NCBI GenBank assembly: GCA_005879315.1
Contig: VBLC01000066.1
Coordinates: 1 to 51,154, forward strand
Source: Deltaproteobacteria bacterium
GTDB lineage: Bacteria; Myxococcota; Myxococcia; Myxococcales; 40CM-4-68-19
Reading direction: 5' to 3'
DNA length: 51,154 bases
Made by a program: the position numbers and the translations under genes. The notes below the pieces were generated by a model that made no database searches, was not told the origin of the DNA, and was given only the letters and a program-made list of their open reading frames with translations. Shown in pieces: positions 17,874 to 25,135 of this stretch (within the stretch, counting starts at the first letter, position 1; every line of letters begins with the position of its first letter).

Positions 17874-18151
17874 TCAGCGCCAATGGAAGACGAGCATCGT
17901 GGCCGTCGCGAACTGCGTCTTCCGCTGCACTACCGGAGAGCTCGCGGCGTCGCCGAGGAGGAGCGCGCCGCGGGAAAAAGTGTTCACCGACCATCGCTTG
18001 TCGAGTGGCACGATCATTCCCAGCGAGAGCGCGACGTCGCGGAAGCCGGCGCCGGGCGCGAACAGCGCCGTGGCCACGTGATCGGCGCGCGCCGCCTCGA
18101 GCTGCGATGGATCGATGCCGAAGTACTCGCGCATGTACCGGCCGTCGGCCC
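17874..18151 (-). pseudogene. MipA/OmpV outer-membrane protein, C-terminal fragment
   Basis: The minus strand reads WADGRYMREYFGI, then GAGFRDVALSLGMIVPLDKRW, RGALLLGDAASSPV and a final QFATATMLVFHWR before the stop at 17874-17876. This is the C-terminal third of a MipA/OmpV-family outer-membrane barrel, including the terminal aromatic strand. The family is usually about 250 residues; only about 92 remain. Upstream of the Trp (near 18150) the minus frame stays open but is only the complement of a dihydroxyacetone kinase, so the N-terminal two thirds and the promoter are lost. Confidence 0.75.
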
Positions 18152-18753
18152 AGGATGATGTCGCGGTCGAGAGCTCGACGTACAGCACCAGCCGCCGCGG
18201 CGTGGCCGGCACGCTGGTGGTGGAGAAAATCGTCGGGGCCGCGGCCGAGGCGGGTGCCGACCTGGCCGCTTGTGCGGCGCTCGGAGAGCGCGTCGCGCGC
18301 GCCTGCGGCACGATGGGCGTTGCGCTCACGAGCTGCACCGTCCCCGCTGCGGGAAAGGCAACGTTTTCCCTCGAAGAGGGGGAGATGGAGCTCGGCGTGG
18401 GCATCCACGGCGAGCCTGGCCGCCGCCGGGTCCCCATGGCACCTGCCGCCGCCATCGCCGATGAGCTGCTCGGCGCCATCCTGCGTGACCTGGCGCCGCG
18501 GCGGGGAGAGCCGTTGCTGCTCCTGCTGAATGGCTTCGGCGGCACTCCGCTGATCGAGCTGTACGTCATGTTCGACGCGGCGGCGCGCCGGCTCGCCGCC
18601 GATGGATTCACCATCGCGCGCTCGCTGGTCGGCAACTTCGTCACCTCGCTCGAAATGGCCGGCTGCTCCATCACACTCGGCCGCCTCGATGGCGAGATGC
18701 TCAAGCTCTGGGATGCGCCGGTGCAGACGGCGGCGCTGCGGTGGGGCCGCTGA
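18152..18753 (+). pseudogene. dihydroxyacetone kinase (DhaK domain), C-terminal fragment
   Basis: From 18154 the plus strand reads DDVAVESSTYST then RRGVAGTLVVEKIVGAAAEA, GTMGVALTSCTVP, ELGVGIHGEPGRRRVP, LLLNGFGGTPLIELY and ends with LWDAPVQTAALRWG. This is the second half of the DhaK substrate-binding domain, including the GIHGEPG segment with the His that binds dihydroxyacetone. About 200 residues remain of roughly 330-350; the N-terminal half (with the GSGHEP region) and the start are missing. An in-frame ATG at 18115 exists but is inside the MipA relic. No DhaL domain follows, so it cannot be a working kinase. Confidence 0.85.
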
Positions 18754-18804
18754 GACGCTGGGCTGGCCTTCGCTGCAGCCGCGAGCGTACCCTGGAAACG
18801 CCGA

Positions 18805-19365
18805 GTGGGAATCAGGACTCACTGTTTGCTGGCCGTGTTCCTGGCTGCGGGCGCGGCGCGCGCCCAAGAGCCCGGGCCCTGGTCGCTCGAGCTCGCCCTC
18901 AACGCGAAGCTGGACTGGCCCAACCCGCTCACTACGGGGCTCTTCTATTTCCCCTTCTCGGTGCGCGTTGCGCGCGAATGGACCAAGCACCTGCGCGTGC
19001 GGGGATCGCTCGGCTACGGCACCATCTTCGGTGACGAGACCTCGGGCTCAACGTTAGAAGCTCTGGTCGCGCCCGAGGCGAGGGGCTGCACCTCACTCGC
19101 CTGCGCGGCGGCCCGCGTGAACGTCGGATTCTCCTCGTCGAGCTACCGCTGGCAGGGGAGGACGGCCGAAATTCGTGCCGTTCTCATCGAGCCAGCGTTC
19201 GCCTTCAGCTTGCCCGGAGAGACACGATTCGGCTTTGGTTTCGAGCTGGGCTGGAGATTCAAACTGCCAGTCTGGCGGCGAATCGTAGCCGTCGATCGCG
19301 TCGGCCCCACCGAGGGGAACCAGACCGGGCCGCTGTTGGGCTTGTTCCTCGAACTGCGTCTCTGA
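18805..19365 (+). CDS. exported small protein, probable outer-membrane beta-barrel
   Basis: 186 residues from GTG 18805. Residues 1-20 look like a signal peptide (LLAVFLAAGAARA then QEPG). The mature part alternates polar and hydrophobic residues in short strands (FYFPFSVRVAREW, LRVRGSLGYGTIFG, FGFGFELGWRFKL) and ends GLLLGLFLELRL-like with a terminal strand. A pair of Cys (GCTSLACAA) sits mid-protein. I do not recognise a family. It starts 51 bases after the kinase relic and has no obvious ribosome site. A small barrel or surface protein is the best guess. Confidence 0.55.
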   Translation: MGIRTHCLLAVFLAAGAARAQEPGPWSLELALNAKLDWPNPLTTGLFYFPFSVRVAREWTKHLRVRGSLGYGTIFGDETSGSTLEALVAPEARGCTSLACAAARVNVGFSSSSYRWQGRTAEIRAVLIEPAFAFSLPGETRFGFGFELGWRFKLPVWRRIVAVDRVGPTEGNQTGPLLGLFLELRL

Positions 19366-19553
19366 CAAGTCTCGCCCCGAGCAGCTGCCATCCTTCTTCG
19401 CCAAGAGCGTCCAGCGGATGCGCGAGATCGTGCAGCCGAGCGAGCGCACGTGTCAGGCGAGGCAATTTGTACGCGACGCGCCGGCGTCCCGCGGCGGCGC
19501 CGAACAAGGCCTAAAAGCTGCCGCTGGCGGTGCGCGCCGGCTAACTTCGTCTC

Positions 19554-21107
19554 ATGGACGCCGAAGTGCTCATCGCCGGCGCTGGTCCGACCGGCCTCGT
19601 GCTCGCTCTCTGGCTCGCCCGGCTGGGCATCCGGATCCGCATCATCGACAAGACCGCCGAACCCGGCACGACTTCGCGGGCCTTGGCTCTTCAGGCGCGG
19701 ACACTGGAGCTCTATCGCCAGCTCGGCATCGCTCGCGAAGTGGTAGACGCGGGTCTGGTCTTCTCCGCGGCGAATCTCTGGGCGAGAGGCAGAAGGGCCG
19801 CGCACATCGAGCTCGGCACGCTCGGGGTGGGCAGAAGTCCTTTTCCCTACGGGCTCATCTACCCGCAGGACGAGCACGAGCGCTTCCTCATCGAGCGGCT
19901 GCGGGAGCTGAACGTGCGCGTCGAGCGCAAGACCGAGCTGGTCGACTTCGAGGAGGGGGATGGCCGCGTGGTGGCGCGTCTAGGAACTTCGACCTGCGAA
20001 ACTCCGTTTCTCGCCGCCTGCGACGGCGCGCGCTCAACCGTGCGCGAGAAGCTCGGCATCGGCTTCCCCGGCGGCACGTACGAGCACCTCTTCTACGTCG
20101 CCGACGTCGACGCGAGCGGGCCGCTGATGGACCGGGAGCTGCACGTCTCGATCGACGAGAGCGACTTCCTCGCCGTATTTCCCTTGAAGAAAGAGGGCCG
20201 GGCCCGTTTGATCGGCACCATTCGCCCCGAGGCAGGAGGAGAAGGCAAGGAGCTCGGCTGGGGCGACGTGAGCAAGGGCATCTTGCAGCGGCTGCGCATC
20301 GACGTCCGCCGCGTGAACTGGTTCTCGACCTACCAGGTGCACCACCGCGTCGCGACGCGGTTCCGGCAGGGGCGCGTCTTTCTCCTCGGCGACGCGGCTC
20401 ACATCCACAGTCCGGTCGGTGGACAGGGGATGAACACCGGCATCGGCGACGCCGTCAACCTCGCCTGGAAACTGGCGGCCGCGCTGCGCGGGCGGGCGCC
20501 GGAGCGCATCCTCGACAGCTACGAGCCGGAGCGGATCCGCTTCGCCCGCCGCCTGGTCGCGACCACCGACCGCGTCTTCCAGTTCGTCACCCGGAGCGGG
20601 CGGCTGGCGGCCCGGGTGCGCGTCCACCTGGCGCCGCGCGTGATCTCGGCGGCATTCCTGCTGCCGGCGGTGCGCCGGTTCTTTTTCCGCACCATCTCGC
20701 AGACGGGCATCGAATACCGCGGGAGCGACTTGAGCGAGGGTCGAGCCGGCCGCGTCCAGGGCGGAGACCGGCTGCCCTGGGTGCAGTCCGAACCCGACAA
20801 CTTCACGCCGCTCGAGTCGCTCGATTGGCAGGTGCATGTCCATGGCGCCGCGACGCGGGAGCTTGCGGCGAGCTGCGCGTCGCGCGGGCTGCAGCTTCAT
20901 GTCTTTCCCTGGAGTCGGAACGCAGCCCGGGCGGGATTGGTTCGCGATGCGAGCTACCTGGTACGGCCCGATGGCCACGTCGCGCTGGCCGATCGGCTCC
21001 ACAGTCCGGCGCGCCTGGAACGCTATCTCGAGGGCCGCGGCCTTCGCTTCGGTGAAGAGACCCGGGCGTGGCCGCCTGCGAGCAGCCGCTTCAGAGTGCC
21101 GGGGTGA
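19554..21107 (+). CDS. FAD-dependent aromatic monooxygenase (PheA/TfdB family)
   Basis: A 517-residue flavoprotein hydroxylase (PF01494). The FAD-binding GAGPTG is at residues 9-14, the second motif is CDGARSTVREKLGI near residue 157, and the FAD-ribityl motif is GDAAHIHSPVGGQGMN near 280. A C-terminal domain of about 120 residues with a thioredoxin-like fold is typical of phenol hydroxylase-type members. It uses NAD(P)H and O2 to hydroxylate an aromatic ring or a polyketide/antibiotic. It stands alone, transcribed toward the minus operon, with only 13 bases between the two stops. The 188 bases upstream hold no recognisable gene. Confidence 0.92.
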   Translation: MDAEVLIAGAGPTGLVLALWLARLGIRIRIIDKTAEPGTTSRALALQARTLELYRQLGIAREVVDAGLVFSAANLWARGRRAAHIELGTLGVGRSPFPYGLIYPQDEHERFLIERLRELNVRVERKTELVDFEEGDGRVVARLGTSTCETPFLAACDGARSTVREKLGIGFPGGTYEHLFYVADVDASGPLMDRELHVSIDESDFLAVFPLKKEGRARLIGTIRPEAGGEGKELGWGDVSKGILQRLRIDVRRVNWFSTYQVHHRVATRFRQGRVFLLGDAAHIHSPVGGQGMNTGIGDAVNLAWKLAAALRGRAPERILDSYEPERIRFARRLVATTDRVFQFVTRSGRLAARVRVHLAPRVISAAFLLPAVRRFFFRTISQTGIEYRGSDLSEGRAGRVQGGDRLPWVQSEPDNFTPLESLDWQVHVHGAATRELAASCASRGLQLHVFPWSRNAARAGLVRDASYLVRPDGHVALADRLHSPARLERYLEGRGLRFGEETRAWPPASSRFRVPG

Positions 21108-21120
21108 CACGGCACGCGCT

Positions 21121-21633
21121 TCAGGCCGCCACCTTCCTGACGGTGTCCCAGGTGCGGGTGGTGACCTCCTTGCCGAACGTCCTCTCGATCAGGCTCATGA
21201 ACACCGGCCCGCGCGGGCCGGGGACATACGCGCTGAACACTTCGCCGCCCGCGAGGCTAAGAATGCGCGCTCCATCCAGCGCGATCGGCAGGGAAAGGTC
21301 GAAGGTGGCTCTCCGGCGCAGGAAGGTGACGATGCGCTTGGCGTTCGGCGCCAGTCGCCACGATCGATAGGGATCGCGGGCCAGGATCTCGCGGAGCGCT
21401 TCCACCGGCCGCACGATGGTCAGGAACGATTCGCCGAGCCGCGCTTTCATCGCCGCTTCCGCTCTGCGCTCGAGAGACGGCGGCGATGCCGCACGCGCGG
21501 TGAACACGACGTTGCCGCTCGAGAGCAAGGTCCTGACGTCGGAAAAGCCCGCGCTCTCGAAGCACTTCTTCAACTCGGGCATTTTCGCGTTCATCGGGCT
21601 GACGCCCCGGAGAAACGCCGCATACCGTGCCAT
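21121..21633 (-). CDS. DUF1697 domain protein
   Basis: A 170-residue protein of the widespread DUF1697 family: YAAFLRGVSPMNAKMPELKK, then SSGNVVFTAR and a C-terminal half with VFMSLIERTFGKEVTTRTWD. No catalytic function is established for the family. It is the last of four minus-strand genes (23816 to 21121) spaced about 20-70 bases apart. The family's usual Gly-Ile-Asn near the N-terminus is replaced by GVSPMN. Confidence 0.9.
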   Translation of the reverse strand: MARYAAFLRGVSPMNAKMPELKKCFESAGFSDVRTLLSSGNVVFTARAASPPSLERRAEAAMKARLGESFLTIVRPVEALREILARDPYRSWRLAPNAKRIVTFLRRRATFDLSLPIALDGARILSLAGGEVFSAYVPGPRGPVFMSLIERTFGKEVTTRTWDTVRKVAA

Positions 21634-21654
21634 CGCTTCACGCCCCCTCGAGCG

Positions 21655-22026
21655 CTACGGGCCCATGCCAGGATCGAACATCGGCCGCACCTCGGACTCG
21701 CCCTCGAAGCCCGGCCAGTACTTCCGGTGCAACTCCATGAACTCGGTGGCGATCTGTATCGCTTCCGCCTTCGAGTCCGCTTTCACGATTGCCCAGCCGC
21801 CGATGACCTCCTTGCTCTCGGAGAACGGCCCGTCGGTCACGGTGATCTTGCCGCTGGCGAGGCGCACCCGCACGCCATCCTTGCTCGGCAAGAGACCGCC
21901 CGTGTCGACGAGGCTACCCTTCTTGAGCGATTTCTCCACGAACTTGCCCATCGCCTCCATCAAGGCGGGCGGCGGCGGCGACTCGCGATACGATTCGGAA
22001 TGGCGAATGAACGTCAGGTATTTCAT
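21655..22026 (-). CDS. YCII/DGPF-domain protein
   Basis: A 123-residue YciI-like protein: MKYLTFIRHSESYRE, then GKITVTDGPFSESKEVIGGW (the DGPF signature) and a C-terminal AEAIQIATEFMELHRKYW. The start at 22026 is set by AAGGAGG five bases upstream on the minus strand. Members often sit beside sigma factors or in small stress operons; here the partner genes are a methyltransferase and DUF1697. The role is unknown; the His in FIRHSE is in the position of the family's conserved polar site. Confidence 0.9.
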   Translation of the reverse strand: MKYLTFIRHSESYRESPPPPALMEAMGKFVEKSLKKGSLVDTGGLLPSKDGVRVRLASGKITVTDGPFSESKEVIGGWAIVKADSKAEAIQIATEFMELHRKYWPGFEGESEVRPMFDPGMGP

Positions 22027-22094
22027 GGCTCCTCCTTGGGGCTCCGATCCTGCGACGAACGAGCCCGGGCCGGATCGACATGCCAGACTTTTTA

Positions 22095-22703
22095 TCAGCG
22101 CACTGCGGTTCCGCGCACGCTCGGCCGCGCGATGGGGATCGTCTTGCGCAGGCTCTCGCGCTTCACCTCGTCGAGCGCAAAACCGGCGGTGCGGATCGCT
22201 TCTGCGGTTCGCCGTGTGAGGTGGCAATTTCCCATCAGCGGCTTCCAGATCGGCTCGAGCAGCTTCTGCCAGCGCAGCCGACCCACATTGTCGGTAGCGG
22301 CAACATGCTCGATGAAAACCAGACGGCCGCCCGGCTTGAGCACGCGGCGCATCTCGGCGAGCGCGGCTGCGGGATCTCGCACGGAGCACAACACCAGCGT
22401 AGAGACGACGAAATCGAACGCGCCATCGGCGAAGGGCAGGTTCTCGGCGGCCGCGCCGATCACCTCTCTTGCTCGACCGACGGCGCGCGCGGCCAGCCGG
22501 CGCCGCATCGCCCGGTCGGGTTCGGCCAACACCAGCCGTGTGATGGTCTTCGGATAGCGGGCAAGGTTTGCGCCCGTGCCGGCCCCGATCTCGAGAACCG
22601 CCCCCGAGAGCGGCGCGAGCAACTCGGCCCGCCAGGCAGCGAGGCAGGCGTCCTCGGCCGCCTTCATCATGGGGTCGTACAGCGCTGCCAGGAGCCATGA
22701 CAT
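22095..22703 (-). CDS. class I SAM-dependent methyltransferase
   Basis: A 202-residue UbiE-like methyltransferase. SAM motif I is VLEIGAGTGANLARY (about residues 36-50). Motif II follows as LVLAEPD, then AAAENLPFADGAFDFVVSTL and motif III VLKPGGRLVFIEHVA. It probably acts on a small lipid, quinone or secondary metabolite. It follows the winged-helix gene by 21 bases and precedes the YCII gene by 68 bases in the minus operon. Confidence 0.92.
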   Translation of the reverse strand: MSWLLAALYDPMMKAAEDACLAAWRAELLAPLSGAVLEIGAGTGANLARYPKTITRLVLAEPDRAMRRRLAARAVGRAREVIGAAAENLPFADGAFDFVVSTLVLCSVRDPAAALAEMRRVLKPGGRLVFIEHVAATDNVGRLRWQKLLEPIWKPLMGNCHLTRRTAEAIRTAGFALDEVKRESLRKTIPIARPSVRGTAVR

Positions 22704-22724
22704 CGAGTGGGACTGTCCCTTCCT

Positions 22725-23816
22725 CTAGCGCCACGCCAGCTTGTCGAGGCGGGCGCCGAGAAAGACTGCGAGCCGCTCTGCTTCCTCGGCCGCTCCATCG
22801 CGCACCCTGGGCGGCTGGCGGGCGAACGGCTCGATCTGCACCTCGAGGCGGCCGTTCTTCCGCTCGTGCCGCCAGACACCCTCGACGTGGCCGTCGACCA
22901 GCAGCGCTGGCGAGATCCAACCCTGCGGCCGGTAGATGCGACCCTTGTGCGCCGCCGGGAAGAGGCCGCCCAAGCGCGGCGCGCCGACTACGTAAGGATC
23001 GAATGCTGGCAGCAGACGCACCGAGCGCGCCTCCGCCGCGGACCGCGCTGCGCCGGCGAGGACATAGGCGCGTGTCCCCTCGAGATCCACGGGCGTGACC
23101 TCGAGCGATTCGATCAACTGCTGCGCTTGCGCGCGGGAGGTGCCCTGCCACCAGAGCGCGAAGTCGTCGCGCGTCGCCGGCCCGTAGGCCCCGAGGTAGC
23201 GGCGGGCCAGCTCGGCGAGCGCTTTCGGCGGCTCGAGCTGCCGTACCGGACCTGGATGGGTGAAGCGCACCCGCGCCCCCTCGCCTTCGGCAAAGCAGAG
23301 CTGGCCGCGGTACGAGGCCGGCTTGAGCAGGACGCCCCAGCCCTGCCGGAGGATCGCGCCGAGCTTCTTCGAGCCGGTGCGCTCGACGACCGCGTCGGCG
23401 AGCTGCTCGCGGGTCAGCGCGCGGCCGCGCAGCACCTCGCCCACCGTCTCGATCACCAGCTCGATCTCCTTGGGCGCGAGGCCGAAGTACCTGACCCAGC
23501 CCTGGGTGAGGTAGTGCCTGTAGGTGCCGAGCGCGCCCAGGTAGACGGGGAGATCGCGCGCGGGCAAGAGGTGCAGCGTCCCGCGCATCGCCCAGATCTT
23601 GACCAGGGTGCGCTCGCGCCAGAGCGCGCGCTGGAACCTCTCCAGGCTCGTGCCCTCGACCCGCGCCCAAAGCGAGAGGGCAGCGCTGGAGAGGAGCTGC
23701 GCGTGCAGCCCGCAGATCCGCGCGGCGACACGCAGCTCGCTGCCGCGCGGCGCGCGCCGATGCAGCTGGTGGCGCTCGAGCCGCAGGGCCCGCGCCTCTT
23801 CCCACCCGAGCTTCAC
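22725..23816 (-). CDS. AlkZ-like winged-helix DNA glycosylase family protein (HTH_42)
   Basis: A 363-residue member of the HTH_42/AlkZ family (PF06224), starting at GTG 23816. The N-terminal part has VAARICGLHAQLLSSAALSL, the family's catalytic stretch. AlkZ uses Gln-x-Gln here, whereas this protein reads His38-Ala-Gln40. Further signatures are FQRALWRERTLVKIWAMRGT and GRIYRPQGWISPALLVDGHV. Known members remove bulky alkyl or crosslinked bases. It is the first gene of the four-gene minus operon and diverges from the LacI regulator. Activity is inferred from the family; with the altered motif it could differ. Confidence 0.85.
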   Translation of the reverse strand: MKLGWEEARALRLERHQLHRRAPRGSELRVAARICGLHAQLLSSAALSLWARVEGTSLERFQRALWRERTLVKIWAMRGTLHLLPARDLPVYLGALGTYRHYLTQGWVRYFGLAPKEIELVIETVGEVLRGRALTREQLADAVVERTGSKKLGAILRQGWGVLLKPASYRGQLCFAEGEGARVRFTHPGPVRQLEPPKALAELARRYLGAYGPATRDDFALWWQGTSRAQAQQLIESLEVTPVDLEGTRAYVLAGAARSAAEARSVRLLPAFDPYVVGAPRLGGLFPAAHKGRIYRPQGWISPALLVDGHVEGVWRHERKNGRLEVQIEPFARQPPRVRDGAAEEAERLAVFLGARLDKLAWR

Positions 23817-23966
23817 GCACTCGAGTCTACGGCAAATCGATCCGCTGATTCGCCTTGCTCAGATCACTCGGCCAAGAGCCTGGCTCGACGTGTTCCATCT
23901 TCTTCCAAAGGACAGAAACGTCGCCGAGCCCGCGACCGCCGCCTTCGGGCATGACCGGTCGCGTCG

Positions 23967-23972
23967 TTGACA
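23967..23972 (+). promoter_or_regulatory. -35 box of the glucan operon promoter (TTGACA)
   Basis: A perfect TTGACA lies 18 bases before the first LacI-type palindrome. With a 17-base spacer the -10 hexamer would begin at 23990, inside the palindrome, where the match to TATAAT is poor (GTAAGC or TAAGCG). A repressor bound there would block polymerase. The start site is not known. Confidence 0.5.
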
Positions 23973-23989
23973 AGCGACAAAAATGTAAA

Positions 23990-24001
23990 GTAAGCGCTTA
24001 C
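23990..24001. promoter_or_regulatory. LacI-type operator O1 (perfect palindrome)
   Basis: GTAAGCGCTTAC is a perfect 12-base palindrome with the central CG typical of LacI/PurR/CcpA-type operators. It sits 42 bases before the LacI-family start codon and overlaps the predicted -10 region, so autoregulated repression of the operon is likely. Confidence 0.75.
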
Positions 24002-24007
24002 CTCACC

Positions 24008-24019
24008 GTAAGCGGTTAC
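24008..24019. promoter_or_regulatory. LacI-type operator O2 (one mismatch)
   Basis: GTAAGCGGTTAC is a second copy, one base from perfect dyad symmetry, centred 18 bases after the first. The spacing differs from two full helical turns by about three bases. Two adjacent sites suggest two repressor dimers, or a strong and a weak site. Confidence 0.65.
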
Positions 24020-24042
24020 GTCGATAGGAGCAGTGATCTTTC

Positions 24043-25086
24043 GTGGTAACCCGGTCGACGATCTACCAAGTGGCAAGACGCTGCGGCGTGTCCACCGCCA
24101 CGGTCTCGCGGGTAATGCACGACGGCACCGGGTTCTCGCCGCCCACCCGCAAGCGCGTGCTCGCGGCAGCCGCCGCCATGGGCTGGGTTCCGAGTGGCCC
24201 GGCGCGCGGCCTCGCCTTCCGGAAGACCGGGATCGTCGGCCTGCTCTTCCCCGACCTGGCGTCCTTCAGCGAGTCCGAAGAGGAATCTCCTCTCTTCATC
24301 GACCAGGTGATCCGGGGCGCGGAGCGGGCCGCGGCCGCCGCCGGCGTCGCGGTGCTGATCGCGGCCACCCGCGGGGCCGGCCGGAAGCTGGCCCGCTCCG
24401 TCGTCGGGCAGGTCGATGGCTTGGTGGTTCTGGCTCGCAGCCTGCCGGTCAAGGATATCCAGATATTTTCGCGCAGCGTGCCGATCGTGGTGCTGGCGGA
24501 CCGATTGAACGGGTCCAGGCTGGACTACGTGGGGGCCGACAACCGCGGCGGCATGCGCGAGCTGACCGCGCACGTCCTGACGGTGCACAGGTTCACCCGC
24601 CTCGCCTTCGTCGGCGGCCCGGCGCGCTCCCCCGATTCCCAGGAGCGATTCGCCGGATTCCGCATGGCGATGCGAGCGGCCGGGCTTTCCGTTCCCGGCC
24701 GACCCGCAGCAGACGGCGGCTTCACCGAGGCTGGCGGCGCCCGGGCGATGCGCGCGCTGCTGGCCAGCGGGAAGCCGCCGCAGGCGGTCCTCTTCGGCAA
24801 CGACGAGATGGCGGTCGGCGGTCTCTCCGTCCTGCGCGCCGCCGGGGTGCGGGTCCCGTCCGGCATCGCGGTCACCGGTTTCGACGACATCGCTCTTTCG
24901 CGGCACGTGCAACCGTCGCTCACCACCGTCAAGCAGCCGATGCGCGACCTCGGCGGGCAGGCCGTGCGCGTTCTGCTCGCCCGGGTGGCCGAGCCGGCTT
25001 CCCGGCGCCAGTCGTTGGTGTTGCCCACGCAGTTGGTCGTGCGGCGCAGTTGCGGGTGCACTACCCGGCGCGGAATGGCGGCGTAG
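24043..25086 (+). CDS. LacI-family transcriptional repressor of the glucan operon
   Basis: 347 residues. The N-terminal helix-turn-helix (about residues 6-27, TIYQVARRCGVSTATVSRVM) is followed by a hinge and a periplasmic-binding-like effector domain with GLLFPD, FVGG, FGNDEMAVG and GFDDIALSRHVQPSLTTVKQ. GTG 24043 is the likely start, with AGGAG at 24026-24030 about twelve bases away. The protein is the first gene of the operon and lies directly behind two palindromic operators, so it most probably represses itself and everything downstream until a glucan-derived sugar binds. TonB receptor translation begins 49 bases after its stop. Confidence 0.94.
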   Translation: MVTRSTIYQVARRCGVSTATVSRVMHDGTGFSPPTRKRVLAAAAAMGWVPSGPARGLAFRKTGIVGLLFPDLASFSESEEESPLFIDQVIRGAERAAAAAGVAVLIAATRGAGRKLARSVVGQVDGLVVLARSLPVKDIQIFSRSVPIVVLADRLNGSRLDYVGADNRGGMRELTAHVLTVHRFTRLAFVGGPARSPDSQERFAGFRMAMRAAGLSVPGRPAADGGFTEAGGARAMRALLASGKPPQAVLFGNDEMAVGGLSVLRAAGVRVPSGIAVTGFDDIALSRHVQPSLTTVKQPMRDLGGQAVRVLLARVAEPASRRQSLVLPTQLVVRRSCGCTTRRGMAA

Positions 25087-25135
25087 CGCCCTCGAGATGT
25101 GAAGCTCAAACCTGTTGTTCCACTGGGAGGGAATC

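Noticed and set aside
18115-18151. ATG 18115 as a true start of a short DhaK protein
   Set aside because: Codons 18115-18151 are the complement of the MipA relic and match nothing in DhaK; the domain's first half is missing.
25115-25135. TTG start for the TonB receptor
   Set aside because: ATG 25136 has GGGAGG at proper distance and begins a normal signal peptide.
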